Assembly (NCBI RefSeq): GCF_002968015.1
Contig: NZ_PUIP01000001.1
Location: 310,001 to 374,000 of the forward strand
Length of the DNA: 64,000 nucleotides
From: Massilia phosphatilytica
GTDB lineage: Bacteria > Pseudomonadota > Gammaproteobacteria > Burkholderiales > Burkholderiaceae_D
Direction of reading: 5' to 3'
In this document: positions 35,756 to 42,502 of the stretch, piece after piece
Layout: each line of letters begins with the position of its first letter
Position numbering within the stretch: position 1 is the stretch's first letter
Made by a program: the position numbers and the translations under genes
Notes under the pieces: model-generated
The model's database searches: none
Seen by the model: only the letters and a program-made list of their open reading frames with translations
What the model was told of the DNA's origin: nothing

Positions 35756-37030
35756 TCAGGTCACGGCGCTGCGTTCGGCGCGGGTATCGTAGGCTGCGCG
35801 GTCGAGGATGTTGCGCAGGATGCCCACGGCGTCCCAGACGTCGGCGAAGCTGGTGTACAGCGGCGTGAAGCCGAAGCGCATGATCTCCGGCTCGCGGTAG
35901 TCGCCGATGACGCCGCGCGCAATCAGCGCCTGCATCACCGCGTACCCGTGCGGATGGGTGAAGCTCGCCTGGCTCCCGCGCATGGCATGGTCGCGTGGCG
36001 TGACGAGGCCCAGCGGGTGCGCGGCGCAGCGGCTTTCCACGAGCGCGATGAACAGGTCCGTCAGTGCCAGCGACTTGGCGCGCAGGGCGGCCATGCTGGT
36101 GGCCTCGAAGATCTCGAGCCCGCATTCGACGAGCGCCAGCGACACGACCGGCTGCGTGCCGCACAGCGCACGCCCGATGCCTTCGGCGGCCTCGAACCCG
36201 TGCGACATCGCGAACGGCGCCGCATGGCTCCACCAGCCCGTGAGCGGATGGCGGAACGCGGCCTGGTGGTGCCTGGGCACCCAGATGAAGGCCGGGGCGC
36301 CCGGGCCGCCATTCAGGTATTTATAGGTGCAGCCCACCGCGAAGTCGGCGCCGGCGTCGTTCAGGTCCACCGGTACGGCGCCGGCCGAATGGGCGAGGTC
36401 CCACAGCGCCAGCGCGCCGCGCGCGTGCGCGTGGCGGGTGAGTGCGGCCATGTCGTGCATGCGCCCCGTCCGGTAATTCACGTGCGTGAGCATCAGCACG
36501 GCGCAATCGGCGTCCACGGCCGCCTCCAGTTCCTCGGGCGTGTCGACCAGGTGGATGCGGTAGCCGCGGTCCAGCCAGCGCGCGAGGCCGTCGGCCATAT
36601 AGATATCGGTGGGGAAGTTGCTGCGTTCCGTGACGATGACCTTGCGGGCCGGGTCGCGCTCGGCCTGGATGGCCAGCGCGGCGGCCAATGCCTTGAACAG
36701 GTTCAGCGACGTCGTGTCCGTGACGACCACTTCGCCGTCCCGCGCGCCGATCAGCGGGGCGAGGCGGTCGCCCAGGCGGCCGGGCAGGGCGAACCAGCCG
36801 GCCGTGTTCCAGCTGCGGATCAGTCCCTGGCCCCATTCCTGGCCGACGATGTCGCGCGTGCGTTCGAGCGCGGCGCGCGGGCGGGCGCCCAGCGAATTGC
36901 CGTCCAGGTAGATGACGCCCTCGGGCAGGTCGAAGCGGTCGCGCAGCGGCGCGAGTGGATCGGCAGCGTCGAGCGCGAGGCAGGCCGCGCGCGTGGTGGC
37001 GCCGGCAGTGGTATAGGCAAGTGCGTTCAT
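35756..37030 (-). CDS. kynU: Kynureninase
   Basis: The 424-residue PLP enzyme cleaves kynurenine to anthranilate and alanine. [13 protein letters not shown] near residue 40 and [20 protein letters not shown] are family marks. Further motifs are [33 protein letters not shown] and the PLP lysine in [20 protein letters not shown]. It forms a two-gene unit with kynA. Its promoter must lie in or beside the 584-base region that also holds the divergent flhD promoters. Confidence 0.96.
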   Translation of the reverse strand: MNALAYTTAGATTRAACLALDAADPLAPLRDRFDLPEGVIYLDGNSLGARPRAALERTRDIVGQEWGQGLIRSWNTAGWFALPGRLGDRLAPLIGARDGEVVVTDTTSLNLFKALAAALAIQAERDPARKVIVTERSNFPTDIYMADGLARWLDRGYRIHLVDTPEELEAAVDADCAVLMLTHVNYRTGRMHDMAALTRHAHARGALALWDLAHSAGAVPVDLNDAGADFAVGCTYKYLNGGPGAPAFIWVPRHHQAAFRHPLTGWWSHAAPFAMSHGFEAAEGIGRALCGTQPVVSLALVECGLEIFEATSMAALRAKSLALTDLFIALVESRCAAHPLGLVTPRDHAMRGSQASFTHPHGYAVMQALIARGVIGDYREPEIMRFGFTPLYTSFADVWDAVGILRNILDRAAYDTRAERSAVT

Positions 37031-37100
37031 CCGGGAAGTGTAGCCACTTTTGCATCAATCCGGCGCGGAAAAAAATTTCGAAATTTTTTCATCCAAACCC

Positions 37101-37127
37101 TAAAGTTCTCCGCAACCCGTCCGATAA
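37101..37127 (+). promoter_or_regulatory. FliA (sigma-28) promoter motif, unit 1
   Basis: TAAAGTTC, 11 bases, then TCCGATAA. The sigma-28 consensus is TAAAGTTT–N11–GCCGATAA. This copy has one mismatch in each element. Confidence 0.75.
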
Positions 37128-37178
37128 CCCATCCAGATACCCGGGAAAGGGTCTCGAAAAAAATTTTTGCAGAAACCC

Positions 37179-37205
37179 TAAAGTTTCCAAAAAGGCTGCC
37201 GATAA
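37179..37205 (+). promoter_or_regulatory. FliA (sigma-28) promoter motif, unit 2 (perfect)
   Basis: TAAAGTTT, 11 bases, then GCCGATAA, identical to the enterobacterial sigma-28 consensus in both elements and spacing. It starts 78 bases after unit 1. Confidence 0.82.
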
Positions 37206-37253
37206 CCCTCTCAGCTGACGAGGATTGGATCAAAAAAAAGTTTGTCGAAACCC

Positions 37254-37280
37254 TAAAGTTCGGCAAAAACGGTCCGATAA
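37254..37280 (+). promoter_or_regulatory. FliA (sigma-28) promoter motif, unit 3
   Basis: TAAAGTTC, 11 bases, then TCCGATAA, with one mismatch in each element. It starts 75 bases after unit 2. It is the good copy nearest to flhD, about 335 bases before its start. Confidence 0.75.
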
Positions 37281-37329
37281 CGAGTCAGCAGGGTTGCTTG
37301 AGGGACAAAAATTTTTTTTTGAGGAACCC

Positions 37330-37356
37330 TAAAGTTCCCGAAACCGTTGACGTAAA
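37330..37356 (+). promoter_or_regulatory. Degenerate FliA promoter motif, unit 4
   Basis: TAAAGTTC keeps the -35 element, 11 bases follow, but the -10 position reads GACGTAAA, matching five of eight consensus bases. It starts 76 bases after unit 3 and may be a decayed copy. Confidence 0.5.
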
Positions 37357-37463
37357 CCAACACAGCAATACGTTGTTGGCGACGTCGAAGGGCAGGAAAC
37401 CGCCCCGGTTGCACATCATTCTTCCGGCCCCTTTTCATAGGGGAGCCACCACGATTCGGCAGG

Positions 37464-37478
37464 GTTTGTCAGACAAAC
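37464..37478. promoter_or_regulatory. Palindrome in the flhD leader
   Basis: GTTTGTC–A–GACAAAC is a perfect 7+7 inverted repeat about 140 bases before flhD. It could be a regulator-binding site or a leader hairpin. Confidence 0.4.
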
Positions 37479-37614
37479 TCCTACGGATCGCCTTCGTCTT
37501 TGCCGGACGAAAAATACAGACACTCTCCAATTCTCCAAAAGTTTCCTCACAGTCAGAATCTATCTCACCGGCAACACACAACGCCTACAGATACGATCAC
37601 ACGGAGAGATGGAA

Positions 37615-37932
37615 ATGACTGCGAACGACATGATGGCTGAAATTCGTGATGCGAACCTGAGCTACCTGATGCTGGCACAGCAGATGATCCGCGCAGACAA
37701 GGTCACCGCGATTTTCCGCCTCGGCATCTCGACCGACATCGCCGACCTGATCGAAGGCATGAGCAACGCCCAGATCCTGAAACTCGCCGGCGGCAACATG
37801 ATGCTGGCCCGCTTCCGCTTCGACGACGCCGCGATCCTCGGCATGCTGACGAGCCACAGCAAGGACCGCGCCCTGGCCCAGTCGCACGCTGCCATCCTGA
37901 TGGCTGGCCAGCCCGCAGAAGAAATCGCGTAA
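37615..37932 (+). CDS. flhD: Flagellar master regulator subunit FlhD
   Basis: FlhD forms the FlhD4C2 complex that activates class II flagellar promoters with sigma-70. The 105-residue protein shows MTANDMMAEIRDANLSYLML, QQMIRADKVTAIFRLGIS and MMLARFRFDDAAILGMLT, closely matching betaproteobacterial FlhD. I prefer ATG 37615 because GGAGAG at 37603 is then eight bases away. An ATG two codons earlier (37609) is too close to it. The gene is preceded by the tandem FliA motifs, so feedback control is likely. flhC follows after a hairpin-rich spacer. Confidence 0.94.
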   Translation: MTANDMMAEIRDANLSYLMLAQQMIRADKVTAIFRLGISTDIADLIEGMSNAQILKLAGGNMMLARFRFDDAAILGMLTSHSKDRALAQSHAAILMAGQPAEEIA

Positions 37933-37942
37933 TACCGAACAT

Positions 37943-37965
37943 CCCCGGCAGAATCGAAGCCGGGG
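37943..37965 (+). other. Hairpin between flhD and flhC
   Basis: CCCCGGC and GCCGGGG form a seven-pair stem just after the flhD stop, directly abutting the palindromic repeat at 37964–38003. No T-run follows at once, so partial attenuation or RNA processing between flhD and flhC is more likely than full termination. Confidence 0.55.
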
Positions 37966-38003
37966 GGCAGAGCGCGAATTTGCTTTTTTTGTGCTCTGAC
38001 CCC
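37964..38003. repeat. Palindromic repeat, GGGGTCAGAGC family, diverged copy
   Basis: GGGGCAGAGC and GCTCTGACCCC enclose a loop containing CGAATTTGC and a run of seven T. It is the diverged member of the family found intact at 41979–42017 and 63332–63370. It lies between flhD and flhC. Confidence 0.7.
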
Positions 38004-38051
38004 GAATTTTAGCCAGCAGCCCCGCACCAGAATCGAAGTCAGGAGAACAGC

Positions 38052-38600
38052 ATGACCAAGAAAAGCGTCGTCTCGGAAGCCCAGGAAATCCAGCTGGCCA
38101 TCGAACTGATCCAGCTCGGTGCACGCCTCCAACTGCTGGAAAGCGAAGTCTCCCTGTCGCGCGAGCGCTTGATCAAGCTGTACAAGGAACTGAAAGGCGT
38201 GTCGCCGCCGAAGGGCATGCTGCCGTTCTCGACCGACTGGTTCCTGACCTGGCAACCGAACATCCATTCTTCGCTGTACATCAACATCTATAAATTCCTG
38301 GTCGAGTACGCCGGCGCCACGGGCGTCGAGGCCGTGATGAAGGCCTACAAGCTGTACCTGGAACAGATGCCGCCGGCGCCGGGCGAAGAGCCGCTGCTGT
38401 CGCTGACCCGCGCGTGGACCCTCGTGCGCTTCTTCCAGGGCAATATGCTCGTGCTGGCACCGTGCTCCAAGTGCCAGGGCAAGTATGTCGTCAACGCCCT
38501 CGACCTGAACAACGATTACCAGTGCGGCCTGTGCCACATGCCTTCGCGCGCCGGCAAGACGCGCAAGGCCAAGGACGCCGCCGCACTCGCCGCCGCCTGA
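38052..38600 (+). CDS. flhC: Flagellar master regulator subunit FlhC
   Basis: FlhC is the DNA-contacting partner of FlhD. The 182-residue protein has the FlhC N-terminus (VVSEAQEIQLAIELIQLGARLQ) and the four zinc-binding cysteines in CSKC and CGLC near residues 139–158. CAGGAGA precedes the ATG. It is followed by a membrane methyltransferase gene 20 bases downstream and then motA, so flhC probably shares a transcript with the next gene. Confidence 0.96.
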   Translation: MTKKSVVSEAQEIQLAIELIQLGARLQLLESEVSLSRERLIKLYKELKGVSPPKGMLPFSTDWFLTWQPNIHSSLYINIYKFLVEYAGATGVEAVMKAYKLYLEQMPPAPGEEPLLSLTRAWTLVRFFQGNMLVLAPCSKCQGKYVVNALDLNNDYQCGLCHMPSRAGKTRKAKDAAALAAA

Positions 38601-38620
38601 GCGGTTCTTCATTCCGGGCC

Positions 38621-39394
38621 ATGACCCAGCCTGTCTCGCGCCGCGCATTCGCGGCGCCGTCCGTCCGCGCGTTGCTGGCCCAGGCCGGCGCCTTCCCCCT
38701 GACCCTGATCGCCGTCTGGCTGCTCGCCCGCACGGGCGTTCCCATGTCGTGGGAAAGCGTCGCGCTCATCCAGGGTGCTTTCGCCGCGGTGATCGCATGG
38801 CGTCTCGGGCTCGCCGTCTGGTGGCGGGCCATCGAACTCGCGTTCCCGTCCGGCGTGCTGCTGGCGCGCGGCTTCGACTTGCCTCCCAGCCTGTTCCTCG
38901 TCCTGTTCGTGCTGTTCCTTCTTATATATTGGTCGACGTTCCGCACCCAGGTGCCGTACTACCCGTCCGGGCGCGCTGCCCGGGAGGCGGTCGCGAACGT
39001 ACTGCCCGTGGACCGTCCGCTCGCCATTGCCGACGTGGGCAGCGGCCTGGGCGGCCTCGTGCTCGACCTGGCGCGCCGGCGTCCGGATTCCGAGGTGGAC
39101 GGCATCGAACTGGCGCCGCTGCCGTGGTTCGTCAGCCGTTTGCGCGGGAAGCTGTCCGGCAGCCGTGCACGCTTCCTGCGCGCCGACTACGAAGCGGTGA
39201 ATTTTGGTTACTACGACGTCGTGTTCGCCTATTTGTCGCCGGCGGCGATGGCGGGGCTGTGGCACAAGGCGGAGCGTGAAATGCGACCCGGTAGCATCCT
39301 GTTAAGTTACGAATTCGATATTCCCGGGAGAATGCCGGACCGTCGCATTGTGACGACTAACAGTAAGAAAATTCTCTTTCTTTGGGAATTTTGA
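38621..39394 (+). CDS. Membrane-anchored class I SAM-dependent methyltransferase
   Basis: The 257-residue protein has three to four hydrophobic helices in the first 105 residues (QAGAFPLTLIAVWLLA, SLFLVLFVLFLLIYWSTF). A small Rossmann methyltransferase domain follows, with motif I ADVGSGLGGLVLDLARRRPD and the acidic end of strand 2 in VDGIEL. The family methylates unknown substrates. The gene sits between flhC and motA, so a motility-linked role is possible, but no such link is proven by sequence. No strong ribosome-binding site is seen. Confidence 0.82.
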   Translation: MTQPVSRRAFAAPSVRALLAQAGAFPLTLIAVWLLARTGVPMSWESVALIQGAFAAVIAWRLGLAVWWRAIELAFPSGVLLARGFDLPPSLFLVLFVLFLLIYWSTFRTQVPYYPSGRAAREAVANVLPVDRPLAIADVGSGLGGLVLDLARRRPDSEVDGIELAPLPWFVSRLRGKLSGSRARFLRADYEAVNFGYYDVVFAYLSPAAMAGLWHKAEREMRPGSILLSYEFDIPGRMPDRRIVTTNSKKILFLWEF

Positions 39395-39528
39395 CGGTCG
39401 TCGGGGCACTTTTACTTGCCCGTGGGCCATTCTCAAGCTAATCTAGTTCCCTACGTAAATATTTCTCTTTGGATTCATCAACTTGGATCCAAACCGGGCC
39501 AGGCCCGGCATCACGCATCGGGAGTCCC

Positions 39529-40389
39529 GTGTTTGTCATTGTTGGTTACGTTGTAGTGCTCGCTGCCGTGTTCGGCGGCTTCGCGATGAACGGCGGTCAC
39601 CTGGCGGCGCTGTGGCAGCCGCTCGAACTCGTCATGATCGGCGGTGCCGCCGTCGGCGCATTCTTCGTCGGTAACAACCCGAAGGCCATCAAGGCGACGC
39701 TGGCCGCGCTGCCCACGCTGTTCAAGGGTTCCAAGTACACGCGCGAAATGTACATGGAGCTGATGTCGCTGATGTTCGACGTGCTGTCGAAGGTGCGCAA
39801 GGAAGGCCTGATGTCGATCGAAGGCGATATCGAGAGCCCCGAGCAGAGCCCCGTCTTCTCCAAGTACCCGATGGTGCTGGCGGATCACCACATTGTCGAA
39901 TTCATCACCGATTACCTGCGCCTGATGGTTTCGGGCAACATGGACGCGTTCCAGATCGAGAACCTGATGGACAACGAGATCGAGACCCACCATCATGAGG
40001 GTGCGGTCCCGGCACAATGTATCGCGAAGCTGGGCGACGGCCTGCCGGCATTCGGCATCGTGGCGGCCGTGATGGGCGTCGTGCACACGATGGAATCCGT
40101 GGGCCTGCCGCCGGCGGAGCTGGGCATCCTGATCGCGCACGCGCTGGTCGGTACGTTCCTCGGCATCCTGCTGGCCTATGGCTTCATCGGCCCGCTGTCC
40201 AGCCTGCTCGAACAGAAGCTGGAAGAATCGACCAAGATGTTCCAGACCGTGAAAGTGACGCTGCTGGCGAGCCTGAACGGTTATGCGCCGGCGCTGGCCG
40301 TCGAATTCGGCCGCAAGGTGCTGTACTCGACCGAGCGTCCGACGTTCGCGGAACTCGAGGACCACATCAAGAAGGCCAAGAGCAAGTAA
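39529..40389 (+). CDS. motA: Flagellar motor stator protein MotA
   Basis: MotA forms the pentameric inner-membrane part of the proton-driven stator that turns the flagellum. The 286-residue protein starts FVIVGYVVVLAAVFGGFAMN, has four transmembrane helices, and carries the cytoplasmic torque loop between helices 2 and 3. GDGLPAFGIVAAVMGVVHTM is the helix 3 signature. I chose GTG 39529 with GGGAGT upstream, which gives the family N-terminus. A TTG at 39469 would add 20 unrelated residues. motB follows 36 bases downstream. Confidence 0.95.
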   Translation: MFVIVGYVVVLAAVFGGFAMNGGHLAALWQPLELVMIGGAAVGAFFVGNNPKAIKATLAALPTLFKGSKYTREMYMELMSLMFDVLSKVRKEGLMSIEGDIESPEQSPVFSKYPMVLADHHIVEFITDYLRLMVSGNMDAFQIENLMDNEIETHHHEGAVPAQCIAKLGDGLPAFGIVAAVMGVVHTMESVGLPPAELGILIAHALVGTFLGILLAYGFIGPLSSLLEQKLEESTKMFQTVKVTLLASLNGYAPALAVEFGRKVLYSTERPTFAELEDHIKKAKSK

Positions 40390-40425
40390 TGGTGTTTGAT
40401 TTCCACATCGGCGCGGGAGTGCGGC

Positions 40426-41397
40426 ATGGCTGACGAAGGCCAGCGGCCGATCATCGTCAAGCGCGTCAAGAAGGGCGGCCATGGGCACCATGGCGGCGCC
40501 TGGAAGATCGCATACGCCGACTTCGTGACGGCGATGATGGCGTTCTTCCTGCTCATGTGGCTGCTCGGCTCGACGACCAAGGGCGACATGGAAGGCATCG
40601 CCAATTACTTCAAGACGCCGCTGAAGGTCGCCATGCAGGGCGGCTCCGGCGCCGGCAGCAGCAATTCGATCCTGCAGGGCGGCGGCAAGGATCTCACGCG
40701 CCGCAACGGCCAGGTCAAGAACGGCGACATCGAAGCCAACAAGAAATCGCTGGACCTGAAGTCCGCGCGCGAAGCCCTCGAGAAGCAGGAGGCGGCGCGC
40801 CTGGAACAGCTCAAGCAACGCATCGAACAGACGATCGACGCCAATCCGCTGCTGCGCAAGTACAAGAACCAGCTGCTGCTCGACGTGACGAGCGAAGGCC
40901 TGCGCATCCAGATCGTCGACGAAAAGAACCGCCCCATGTTCGCCTCGGCGAGTGCGCAGTTGCAACCGTACACCCGCGACATCCTCGATGTGCTGGGCCT
41001 CGTGCTGAACGACGTGCCGAATCGCATCGGCCTGTCGGGGCACACGGATTCCACGCCGTATTCGACTGCCGAAGGTTATACGAACTGGGAATTGTCGGCC
41101 GACCGCGCCAACGCTTCGCGACGCGAACTGGTGCATGGCGGCCTTTCCGACGCCAAGATCCTGCGCGTGGTGGGTCTCGGCTCGGCCGTCCACCTCGACC
41201 GCGCGGATCCATTCAACCCGATCAACCGGCGCATCAGCATTCTCGTGATGAACAAGCGTACCGAGAACGCCGTGCTGCACGACGGCACACCGCTGGACGT
41301 GCCGGGCGAAAGCGCGGATGCGGCGGTCAAGGCTGTTGCTGAGGCAACGGGTGGTGGTTTGGCACAGCCGGCGGCAGCGCCGGCCGGGAAGAAATAA
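40426..41397 (+). CDS. motB: Flagellar motor stator protein MotB
   Basis: MotB anchors the stator to peptidoglycan and carries the proton-accepting residue. In the 323-residue protein the single membrane helix is WKIAYADFVTAMMAFFLLMW with the proton-carrying Asp32. The C-terminal OmpA-like domain shows IGLSGHTDSTPY, NWELSADRANASRRELV and NPINRRISILVMN. The Ala-rich C-terminal tail after residue 300 is variable in the family. The start at 40426 gives the expected short charged N-terminus. Confidence 0.96.
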   Translation: MADEGQRPIIVKRVKKGGHGHHGGAWKIAYADFVTAMMAFFLLMWLLGSTTKGDMEGIANYFKTPLKVAMQGGSGAGSSNSILQGGGKDLTRRNGQVKNGDIEANKKSLDLKSAREALEKQEAARLEQLKQRIEQTIDANPLLRKYKNQLLLDVTSEGLRIQIVDEKNRPMFASASAQLQPYTRDILDVLGLVLNDVPNRIGLSGHTDSTPYSTAEGYTNWELSADRANASRRELVHGGLSDAKILRVVGLGSAVHLDRADPFNPINRRISILVMNKRTENAVLHDGTPLDVPGESADAAVKAVAEATGGGLAQPAAAPAGKK

Positions 41398-41421
41398 CGG
41401 GCGGGAGTTCTGGAGGATTTT

Positions 41422-41973
41422 ATGACGACAAGAAAAAAGATTCTCGGGTCACACGTCAAGCGCCTCCTGTCGGGTGTATCCGACCATGGCCGGCGCCACC
41501 TGTCCGAAGTCGAGACCGACCTCGTGCAGACGACGCTGTTGCTCGAGGAAGCCGTCGAGAAGCTGACGAGCAGCTTCATGGCGATCCATCACGTGGTTGA
41601 CTCGCGCCAGGAAGCGATCAACCGCCTGCTGGCGGGCCAGGCCCCGACGGCCGAGGAGAGCGCCTGCCTGACCGGCATGTCCGGCGAGATCGCCGGCCAC
41701 GTGAACGCGGCCGTGACGAGCATGCAGTTCCAGGACATGACGAGCCAGCTGCTCGACCGCACGCTGCGCCGTGTGACGGGCCTGCGCGATTTCCTGACCA
41801 CGCTGTCCGAGCATGGCGACGACATCCTGCCGGAGAGCGACGGCGACGAGATCGTCGAGCGCCTGGGCAAGGTCAGCATGGCGCTGGCGATCCAGTCGCT
41901 GGAGCTGAGGAGTATGCTGCGCAAGTCGGTGGAGCAGCGGCATCTCGAGAGTGGCGATGTCGAGTTGTTTTAA
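41422..41973 (+). CDS. Short CheZ-like chemotaxis protein
   Basis: The 183-residue helical protein carries MQFQDMTSQLLDR near residue 105. This matches the CheZ phosphatase motif (QDFQDLTGQVI) with the catalytic Asp (Asp105) and Gln (Gln109) in the D-x3-Q spacing used to dephosphorylate CheY. It lacks the long N-terminal hairpin extension and the C-terminal CheY-binding helix of full CheZ. It lies between motB and cheY-cheA, so it may act on the adjacent CheY. A function as a scaffold is also possible. The canonical CheZ is encoded at 48404. Confidence 0.75.
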   Translation: MTTRKKILGSHVKRLLSGVSDHGRRHLSEVETDLVQTTLLLEEAVEKLTSSFMAIHHVVDSRQEAINRLLAGQAPTAEESACLTGMSGEIAGHVNAAVTSMQFQDMTSQLLDRTLRRVTGLRDFLTTLSEHGDDILPESDGDEIVERLGKVSMALAIQSLELRSMLRKSVEQRHLESGDVELF

Positions 41974-41978
41974 TTAAT

Positions 41979-42017
41979 GGGGTCAGAGCCCGAATTTCTC
42001 GGGTGGGCTCTGACCCC
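41979..42017. repeat. Palindromic repeat, GGGGTCAGAGCCC family, intact copy
   Basis: GGGGTCAGAGCCC (41979–41991) pairs perfectly with GGGCTCTGACCCC (42005–42017). The copy is 39 bases long, as is the copy at 63332–63370. It lies between the CheZ-like gene and cheY and could form a strong RNA hairpin that separates two transcripts. Confidence 0.85.
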
Positions 42018-42079
42018 GTCTGACTAGATGCACGAGTAGCCGGACAACGGTTAACAGAAAAAACAGCAGGAGCATAAAG

Positions 42080-42445
42080 ATGGCAAAAACTATTCTCGCA
42101 GTCGACGATTCCAGTTCCCTGCGCCAGATGGTGGCTTTCAGCCTGAAGGCCGCGGGCTACCAGGTGGTGGAAGCGGTCGACGGACAGGATGGCCTGGAAA
42201 AGGCGAAGCTGCAGACCGTCGACCTGGTCCTGACCGACCAGAACATGCCGAAGATGGACGGGCTCACCCTCATCAAGTCGCTGCGCGGCCTGCCCGGCTA
42301 CCAGAAGACGCCGATCCTCATGCTCACGACCGAGTCGTCCGAAGACATGAAGACGAAAGGCCGCGCGGCCGGCGCCAACGGCTGGCTGGTCAAGCCGTTT
42401 GACCCGCAGCGCCTGATCGAGGTGGTCAAGAAAGTCATCGGCTAA
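42080..42445 (+). CDS. cheY: CheY-like response regulator (first copy)
   Basis: This is a 121-residue single receiver domain. The acidic pair is DD in LAVDDSSSLRQM, the phospho-acceptor is Asp53 in LVLTDQNMPKMDG, and the conserved Lys lies in WLVKPFDPQ. It has the length and layout of a stand-alone CheY that shuttles phosphate from CheA. It is upstream of cheA by 57 bases. A second, more E. coli-like CheY lies next to cheZ, so this copy may be a phosphate sink or act on a different target. Confidence 0.92.
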   Translation: MAKTILAVDDSSSLRQMVAFSLKAAGYQVVEAVDGQDGLEKAKLQTVDLVLTDQNMPKMDGLTLIKSLRGLPGYQKTPILMLTTESSEDMKTKGRAAGANGWLVKPFDPQRLIEVVKKVIG

Positions 42446-42502
42446 GTATCGGATGGGCGGCCCACGGGGCTTCCCGCCGATCGCACCAGACGGATATTTG
42501 AT

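Larger units (their letters stand above)
37031..37614 (+). promoter_or_regulatory. Long flhD upstream region with phased FliA-type promoter array
   Basis: This 584-base non-coding stretch separates kynU (leftward) from flhD (rightward). Four copies of a TAAAGTT…CCGATAA unit recur every 75–78 bases from 37101, each preceded by an A/T-tract (such as AAAAAAATTT). The last 260 bases before flhD contain a 15-base palindrome at 37464–37478 and a ribosome-binding site GGAGAG at 37603. No convincing gene is present on either strand. Confidence 0.8.

Noticed and set aside
37031..37614. Horizontally acquired AT-rich island before flhD
   Set aside because: The AT-richness is confined to short tracts phased with promoter motifs. 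There are no integrase, transposase or flanking repeats.
35456..37618. Plus-strand frame opposite kynA and kynU running into the flhD promoter region
   Set aside because: It is antisense to two clear genes, and its tail covers the repeated promoter units. Repetitive, AT-rich translation there is not protein-like.
39511..41280. Long minus-strand frame opposite motA and motB
   Set aside because: It is a His/Arg/Gln-rich shadow of motA and motB, with no ribosome-binding site or motif.
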